DNA from: Azonexus sp.
GTDB lineage: Bacteria > Pseudomonadota > Gammaproteobacteria > Burkholderiales > Rhodocyclaceae
DNA: 9,869 bases
Reading direction: 5' to 3'
Assembly (NCBI GenBank): GCA_023150195.1
Contig: JAKLLI010000047.1
Location: 1-9,869, forward strand
Position numbers and translations under genes: made by a program. Shown one piece after another: positions 6,433 through 9,869 of this stretch. Within the stretch, counting starts at the first letter, position 1, and each line of letters begins with the position of its first letter. The notes beneath the pieces were generated by a model. That model saw nothing but the letters and a program-made list of their open reading frames with translations. It had not been told where the DNA came from and searched no databases.

Positions 6433-7560
6433 TTAGCGACTGCCCGCCAGGACCTGTTCCAGACGGCTGACGACGTCACCAAATTCGGTGTCCAGCGAGG
6501 CCGCTTCATCAAAATAGTGGTGGGTATCGTCCATGGCGCATTTCACCAGATCGTCCACATATTCGCGCTGGCTGTCGTTCAGCCCCAGCGTACCCAGGGT
6601 GTGCGAAAGGTGCTCCAGGGCTTCCAGCATGTGCACCTGGCCGATGGAACGGTTTTTCCGGGTGCGGTCGGCCAGCCGGGCCAGCGTTGATTTCAACTCG
6701 CCCAGGGCGCCTTCAATCCCGAGGGTTTGCTGTTGGTGGGCATTGACGGCATCGAGCGCGCCAATCCGCATGTCGGTACTTTCGGCCAGCACGGCCAGGT
6801 GGTCGCGCATGCGGCCGACCTTGTCCGGGTCCTGCGTCGGCAGGTTTTCGACGAGCAGGGAGACTTTGTCGTAATTGACGATGGCGCGCGGGCCCATCTC
6901 AAAAATGCGGCCCATCTCGCGCATGGTTTCGAGTACCGAGTTTTGCAGCGGCGACATCTGGCCGTCGCTGGTCAGATTGATCTGGCCGCGCTTGCCGCGA
7001 ATTTGCACCGCGCCGCGCAGACCCCAGCTTTGCATGGCGTCGAGCAGCAATTGGGCGATGCCGTGGTAAGTGGCGTTGGCGGTGGATTTGCGCAGGAAAT
7101 CGATGACCACGCCCAAATCGCCCATGGAAATCATCGCGGTGAAGGCGATTTGCTGGGCATTGGTGGATTGCTGCGCCAGATCATCCAGTCGCTGGCGATG
7201 GTCAATGATCCCGGAAAGCTTGTGTTTGAGCTCGTCGACCGCAATCGGCTTGGTCACGAAATCGTCGCCGCCGGCCTCGTAGGCGGCAACGCGTTCCGGT
7301 GCCGTATCGTGGGCGGAGACAAAAATGACCGGGGTGGCGCTGTCATTGTCCCGTGCGCGCAGCTGACGACAGGTGTCGTAGCCATTGAGGCCGGGCATTT
7401 CGATGTCCATGAGCACCGCCGCGTATTTTTCGGGGCTGGCGAGAAAGGCGGCACCATCGGGGAAGGCATCGACCGCGTAATCGCCTTCCAGCAGGCGAAC
7501 GAGGATCATCCGTTGCACGGCCGTATCTTCAACAACGGCCACTTTAGCGCGCTGGGTCAT
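6433..7560 (-). CDS. Response regulator with unassigned C-terminal output region
   Basis: The N-terminal 120 residues form a CheY-like receiver domain. They show the acidic pair E11-D12, phospho-acceptor D52 in VLMDIEMPGLNGYD, S82 of the FVSAHD switch strand and K104 in FVTKPI, all intact, so phosphorylation by a histidine kinase is expected. A helical linker (about 112-140) leads to a region (about 140-262) starting TAMISMGDLGVVIDFLRKS, with a mixed pattern (WGLRGAVQIRG and later AIVNYDKVSLLVENLP) that could be a GAF- or PAS-like fold. The last 110 residues are mainly helical and include DDTHHYFDEAASL. I see no HTH, GGDEF, EAL, HD-GYP, CheB or PP2C motif, so the output is unknown and DNA binding is unlikely. 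It lies upstream of gshA on the same strand and diverges from the ABC-F gene. No kinase gene is next to it, apart from the broken sensor four genes downstream. Confidence 0.88.
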   Translation of the reverse strand: MTQRAKVAVVEDTAVQRMILVRLLEGDYAVDAFPDGAAFLASPEKYAAVLMDIEMPGLNGYDTCRQLRARDNDSATPVIFVSAHDTAPERVAAYEAGGDDFVTKPIAVDELKHKLSGIIDHRQRLDDLAQQSTNAQQIAFTAMISMGDLGVVIDFLRKSTANATYHGIAQLLLDAMQSWGLRGAVQIRGKRGQINLTSDGQMSPLQNSVLETMREMGRIFEMGPRAIVNYDKVSLLVENLPTQDPDKVGRMRDHLAVLAESTDMRIGALDAVNAHQQQTLGIEGALGELKSTLARLADRTRKNRSIGQVHMLEALEHLSHTLGTLGLNDSQREYVDDLVKCAMDDTHHYFDEAASLDTEFGDVVSRLEQVLAGSR

Positions 7561-7586
7561 GGCAAGACTTTAGTCAATGAATCGCG

Positions 7587-7613
7587 CAATTTTGCCAAAA
7601 ATAAAGAAAATTG
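7587..7613. repeat. 7-bp inverted repeat in the divergent intergenic region
   Basis: CAATTTT (7587-7593) and AAAATTG (7607-7613) form a perfect inverted repeat with a 13-bp spacer, so the half-site centres are 20 bp apart, close to two helical turns. It lies in the AT-rich part of the 149-bp region between the response regulator and the ABC-F gene. It could be an operator for a dimeric protein, or chance in AT-rich DNA. A TTGGCA reading toward the regulator (7593-7598, minus strand) overlaps it. Confidence 0.3.
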
Positions 7614-7669
7614 ACATGGCTAATTCTGTGTCTCCGCGGCAAGGCTGCGGTGAACCTCGAGAAAGCCTG

Positions 7670-7675
7670 TAAAAT
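7670..7675 (+). promoter_or_regulatory. Possible -10 box of the ABC-F gene
   Basis: TAAAAT at 7670-7675 matches the -10 consensus at five of six positions and lies 34 bp before the GTG start. No convincing -35 box sits 16-18 bp upstream. A perfect TTGACA at 7611-7616 is too far away to pair with it and has no good -10 of its own. Confidence 0.3.
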
Positions 7676-7700
7676 CATGCCTTTGTTGTTTACTGGAATC

Positions 7701-7712
7701 GGAACTGCCGTG
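7701..7712 (+). promoter_or_regulatory. Ribosome binding site and GTG start of the ABC-F gene
   Basis: GGAA (7701-7704) lies 5 nt before GTG (7710-7712). The GTG is the position where similarity to YbiT begins, so it is chosen over the upstream TTG at 7611 and the ATG at 7677. The site is modest in strength. Confidence 0.6.
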
Positions 7713-9332
7713 CTCGTCGCCGCCAACATCACCATGCAATTCGGGGTCAAGCCCCTGTTCGAAAACGTTAACGTCAAATTTGGCGAAGGCTATCGCTACG
7801 GCCTGATCGGCGCCAACGGCGCTGGCAAATCCACCTTCATGAAAATCCTCTGCGGCGCACTGGAGCCGTCGGCAGGCAACGTGTCCAAGGATGTGCACGA
7901 GCGCATGGCCTACCTCAAGCAGGATCAGTTTGCTTACGAGGACATGCGCGTGCTCGACGTGGTCATGATGGGCCACGAAGAACTCTGGAACGCCATCCAG
8001 GAGCGCGACGCGATCTACGCTAACCCGGAAGCGACCGAGGACGACTACATGCGTGCCGCCGAACTCGAAGGCAAGGTCGGCGAATACGACGGTTACACCG
8101 CCGAATCGCGTGCCGGGGAATTGCTGCTCGGCGTCGGCATCCCGACCAGCCAACACAACGGCCCGATGAGCGAAGTGGCCCCCGGCTGGAAGCTGCGCGT
8201 GCTGCTCTGCCAGGCGCTGTTCGCCAATCCGGACATCCTGTTGCTCGACGAACCGACCAACAACCTCGACATCAACACCATCCGCTGGCTGGAAGACGTG
8301 CTCAACAATCGTGACTCGACGATGATCATCATCTCGCACGACCGCCACTTCCTGAACCAGGTGTGCACCCACATGGCCGACCTGGATTACGGCAAGATCA
8401 CCACCTACGCCGGCAACTACGATGACTTCATGGAAGCCGCCCAAGCCGCCCGCGAGCGTCAGCAGAACGCCAACGCCAAGGCCAAGGAACGCATTGCCGA
8501 GCTGCAGACCTTCGTCCGCCGCTTCTCCGCCAACGCCTCCAAGGCCAAGCAGGCGACCAGCCGCATGAAGCTGATCGACAAGCTGAAGCCGGAAGACGTC
8601 AAGCCGTCGTCGCGCCAGTATCCGTGGATTCGTTTCGAGCATGACGACAAGCAGAAGCTGCATCGTCAGGCGGTGGAAATCGAAAACCTCTCCTTCGCCT
8701 ACGAAGGCAGCGAGCGCAAGATCTTCAACAACCTGACCCTGACCATCAACGGTGGCGAGAAGATTGCGGTGATCGGCGAAAACGGCGTCGGCAAGACGAC
8801 TTTCCTGAAGCTCTTGATGGGCGAGTTGCAGCCGCAATACGGCACGCTGAAGTGGGCGGAAAAGGCCAAGACCGGTTACTACGCGCAGGACCACAGCGCC
8901 GAATTCGCCGGTGGCGAAAGCCTGACCGACTGGATCGCCGGCTATGCCCGCGCGACCATCGACGAAGGCGGCGACCTGGAAACCCTGATTCGCGGCACCC
9001 TGGGCCGCCTGCTGTTCTCTGGCGACGAGCAGAAGAAAGGCGTCAATGTCATCTCCGGTGGCGAACAGGGCCGCATGCTGTTCGGCAAGTTGATGCTGCA
9101 GAAGCCGAATGTATTGATCATGGACGAACCGACCAACCACCTCGACATGGAATCCATCGAAGCCCTGAACAGTGGCCTCGAAAAATTCCCGGGCACGCTG
9201 ATCTTTGTCTCGCATGACCGCGAGTTTGTATCCTCGCTGGCCACGCGCGTGCTGGAAGTCAAGGGCGACGGCCGCATCGTCGATTACCTGGGCGGTTACG
9301 AGGATTATCTGGCCTCGCAAGGCGTCGAGTAA
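7710..9332 (+). CDS. ybiT: ABC-F family ATPase, YbiT group
   Basis: ABC-F proteins are soluble twin-ATPase factors that bind the ribosomal E site and act on the P-site tRNA to rescue or tune translation; they are not transporters, and no membrane segment is seen. From the GTG at 7710 the protein has 540 residues, close to E. coli YbiT (about 530), and begins [12 protein letters not shown] like that protein. Domain 1 has Walker A GANGAGKS (34-41), a degenerate signature [10 protein letters not shown] (154-163), Walker B with E181 in [11 protein letters not shown], and switch H210. The charged helical linker (about 240-320) is the tRNA-interaction region. Domain 2 has Walker A GENGVGKT (356-363), signature ISGGEQGRM (448-456), Walker B with E473 in [11 protein letters not shown], and H502. 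The open frame reaches back to 7611, but the extra 33 residues match nothing. GGAA at 7701-7704 precedes the GTG by 5 nt. Confidence 0.96.
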   Translation: MLVAANITMQFGVKPLFENVNVKFGEGYRYGLIGANGAGKSTFMKILCGALEPSAGNVSKDVHERMAYLKQDQFAYEDMRVLDVVMMGHEELWNAIQERDAIYANPEATEDDYMRAAELEGKVGEYDGYTAESRAGELLLGVGIPTSQHNGPMSEVAPGWKLRVLLCQALFANPDILLLDEPTNNLDINTIRWLEDVLNNRDSTMIIISHDRHFLNQVCTHMADLDYGKITTYAGNYDDFMEAAQAARERQQNANAKAKERIAELQTFVRRFSANASKAKQATSRMKLIDKLKPEDVKPSSRQYPWIRFEHDDKQKLHRQAVEIENLSFAYEGSERKIFNNLTLTINGGEKIAVIGENGVGKTTFLKLLMGELQPQYGTLKWAEKAKTGYYAQDHSAEFAGGESLTDWIAGYARATIDEGGDLETLIRGTLGRLLFSGDEQKKGVNVISGGEQGRMLFGKLMLQKPNVLIMDEPTNHLDMESIEALNSGLEKFPGTLIFVSHDREFVSSLATRVLEVKGDGRIVDYLGGYEDYLASQGVE

Positions 9333-9343
9333 TCCCGGATTTC

Positions 9344-9358
9344 CCCCGTTTTTCGGGG
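9344..9358. terminator. Small GC hairpin just after the ABC-F stop
   Basis: CCCCG (9344-9348) and CGGGG (9354-9358) form a 5-bp stem with a TTTTT loop, 11 bp after the stop codon. No T run follows on either strand, so it is not a classical terminator by itself. It may protect the mRNA 3' end or add to the stronger hairpin 11 bp downstream. Confidence 0.3.
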
Positions 9359-9369
9359 TTGACCGAAAC

Positions 9370-9404
9370 AAGCCGTGGCGATGATCGCTGCGGCTTTTGT
9401 TTTA
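9370..9404 (+). terminator. Rho-independent terminator, probably bidirectional
   Basis: The 12-bp stem pairs 9370-9381 with 9385-9396 (AAGCCGTGGCGA with TCGCTGCGGCTT) around a TGA loop. Two central pairs are G-T wobbles on the plus strand. It is followed by TTGTTTTATT, a good T tract for the ABC-F gene. On the minus strand the stem lies just after the DUF1857 stop (9402-9404) and is followed by a weaker TGTTTC run, so it may also end that gene. Confidence 0.85.
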
Positions 9405-9869
9405 TTGCAGCGTGCCTTCGGCAGCGAGCATGCGGATGACCTGCACGCAATCGATGTCGGATTGCTGGTAGGCGGATTTGACGTACTCGACGTAGGCCTT
9501 GTCTTCGTCGTTTGCGGTCGACGCCAGCGTGGTGGCGTAGGCAAAGCGCAAGAACAGGTAAGCCGGTTCGGGTTCTTCAATGGTGATGGTCAGGCGACCA
9601 CCGGCATGGGTTTCGCCGGGTTCGATGGCGAAGCAGACCCAGTGGCCTTCGACCATCGTGACCCGGTCGCGGATGCGAGCGGCACCAAAATCGAGTTCGC
9701 GCAGCCGGTAATCGTCACCTTGCTCGAGCAAGGTGCAGGCTTCGAGCCCGGGCAGAAAGGGCAGGGGATTGTCGACGCGGTAGCGCAAACCGGCCCAGAG
9801 CTGCTCGCGGGTGAGCGGGACGATGAGCGGATTGCCGGGGTCGTTGATGGCGATGAGGTGTTCGAAGTT
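9402..9869 (-). CDS. SRPBCC family protein, DUF1857 (AtaL-like), 5' end cut by window
   Basis: This frame is open from the right edge of the window to the TAA at 9402-9404, giving 155 residues. It begins NFEHLIAINDPGNPLI, followed by LTREQLWAGLRYRV (19-32). These are the hallmarks of the DUF1857/AtaL-like SRPBCC group, small START-like proteins with a hydrophobic cavity and an unknown bacterial role. Later stretches RDRVTMVEGHWVCFAIEP and GGRLTITIEEPEPAYLFLRFAY fit the curved beta-sheet, and the last 35 residues fit the long C-terminal helix. Family members usually start M-K/N-FEHL, so the start codon probably lies just beyond the edge. The TTG at 9788 is internal and not a start. The gene converges on the ABC-F gene and shares its terminator. 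Confidence 0.85.
   Translation of the reverse strand, partial: NFEHLIAINDPGNPLIVPLTREQLWAGLRYRVDNPLPFLPGLEACTLLEQGDDYRLRELDFGAARIRDRVTMVEGHWVCFAIEPGETHAGGRLTITIEEPEPAYLFLRFAYATTLASTANDEDKAYVEYVKSAYQQSDIDCVQVIRMLAAEGTLQ

Noticed and set aside
7611..7709. N-terminal extension of the ABC-F protein from a TTG at 7611
   Set aside because: Similarity to YbiT starts exactly at the GTG at 7710, and the upstream stretch contains a likely -10 box and the intergenic repeat.
7620..9371. Minus-strand open frame of 583 codons opposite the ABC-F gene
   Set aside because: It mirrors the ABC-F gene and is a by-product of GC-rich third positions on the other strand. Its protein is a run of Val, Gly, Ala, His and Asp with no domain, while the plus strand encodes an unmistakable YbiT.
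1..9869. A defence system, CRISPR array, prophage or biosynthetic cluster
   Set aside because: I saw no regularly spaced repeats, no nuclease, toxin-antitoxin or phage genes, and no clustered biosynthetic enzymes other than glutathione synthesis.

Overview
The window looks like a chromosomal segment of a GC-rich betaproteobacterium, most likely of the Rhodocyclales/Azonexus-Dechloromonas type. This placement is inferred from three things: the Acidithiobacillus-type GshA beside gshB, the strongly GC-biased third codon positions, and the general look of the proteins. No rRNA or marker gene is present to prove it. I see no tRNA, rRNA, CRISPR array or prophage.

Layout from left to right. Positions 1-1411 are one complete IS4-family insertion sequence with perfect 20-bp terminal inverted repeats and one transposase on the minus strand. 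It has landed inside a minus-strand gene for a membrane sensor (TM-Cache-TM-HAMP-coiled coil-PAS). Only the first 497 host codons of that sensor remain here, up to 1412. Its PAS domain is cut, and the signalling output domain must lie left of the window if it still exists. Upstream of the sensor on the same strand come apbE (lipoprotein flavin transferase), gshB (glutathione synthase) and gshA (glutamate-cysteine ligase). These three are tightly packed, with 8 bp between gshA and gshB and a 16-bp overlap between gshB and apbE, so they are read as one operon. Further upstream, still on the minus strand, is a response regulator with a receiver domain and a long C-terminal part I cannot assign.

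A 149-bp AT-rich divergent intergenic region (7561-7709) separates the regulator from a plus-strand ABC-F ATPase of the YbiT group, a ribosome-associated translation factor. Its true start is a GTG at 7710. Downstream lies a strong, probably bidirectional hairpin terminator. It is shared with a convergent minus-strand SRPBCC/DUF1857 gene, which runs off the right edge about one codon short of its start.

How the genes work together: gshA and gshB make glutathione in two ATP-dependent steps. ApbE attaches FMN covalently to exported redox proteins. The sensor and response regulator flank this thiol/redox block, but nothing in the sequence proves that they form a pair. The most notable points are the IS disruption of the sensor, an apparent one-base frame problem at the start of the transposase, an unassigned output region in the response regulator, and a Lys at a normally Thr metal-site position in ApbE. 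I found no convincing new multi-gene system; most of the window is ordinary housekeeping and signalling.
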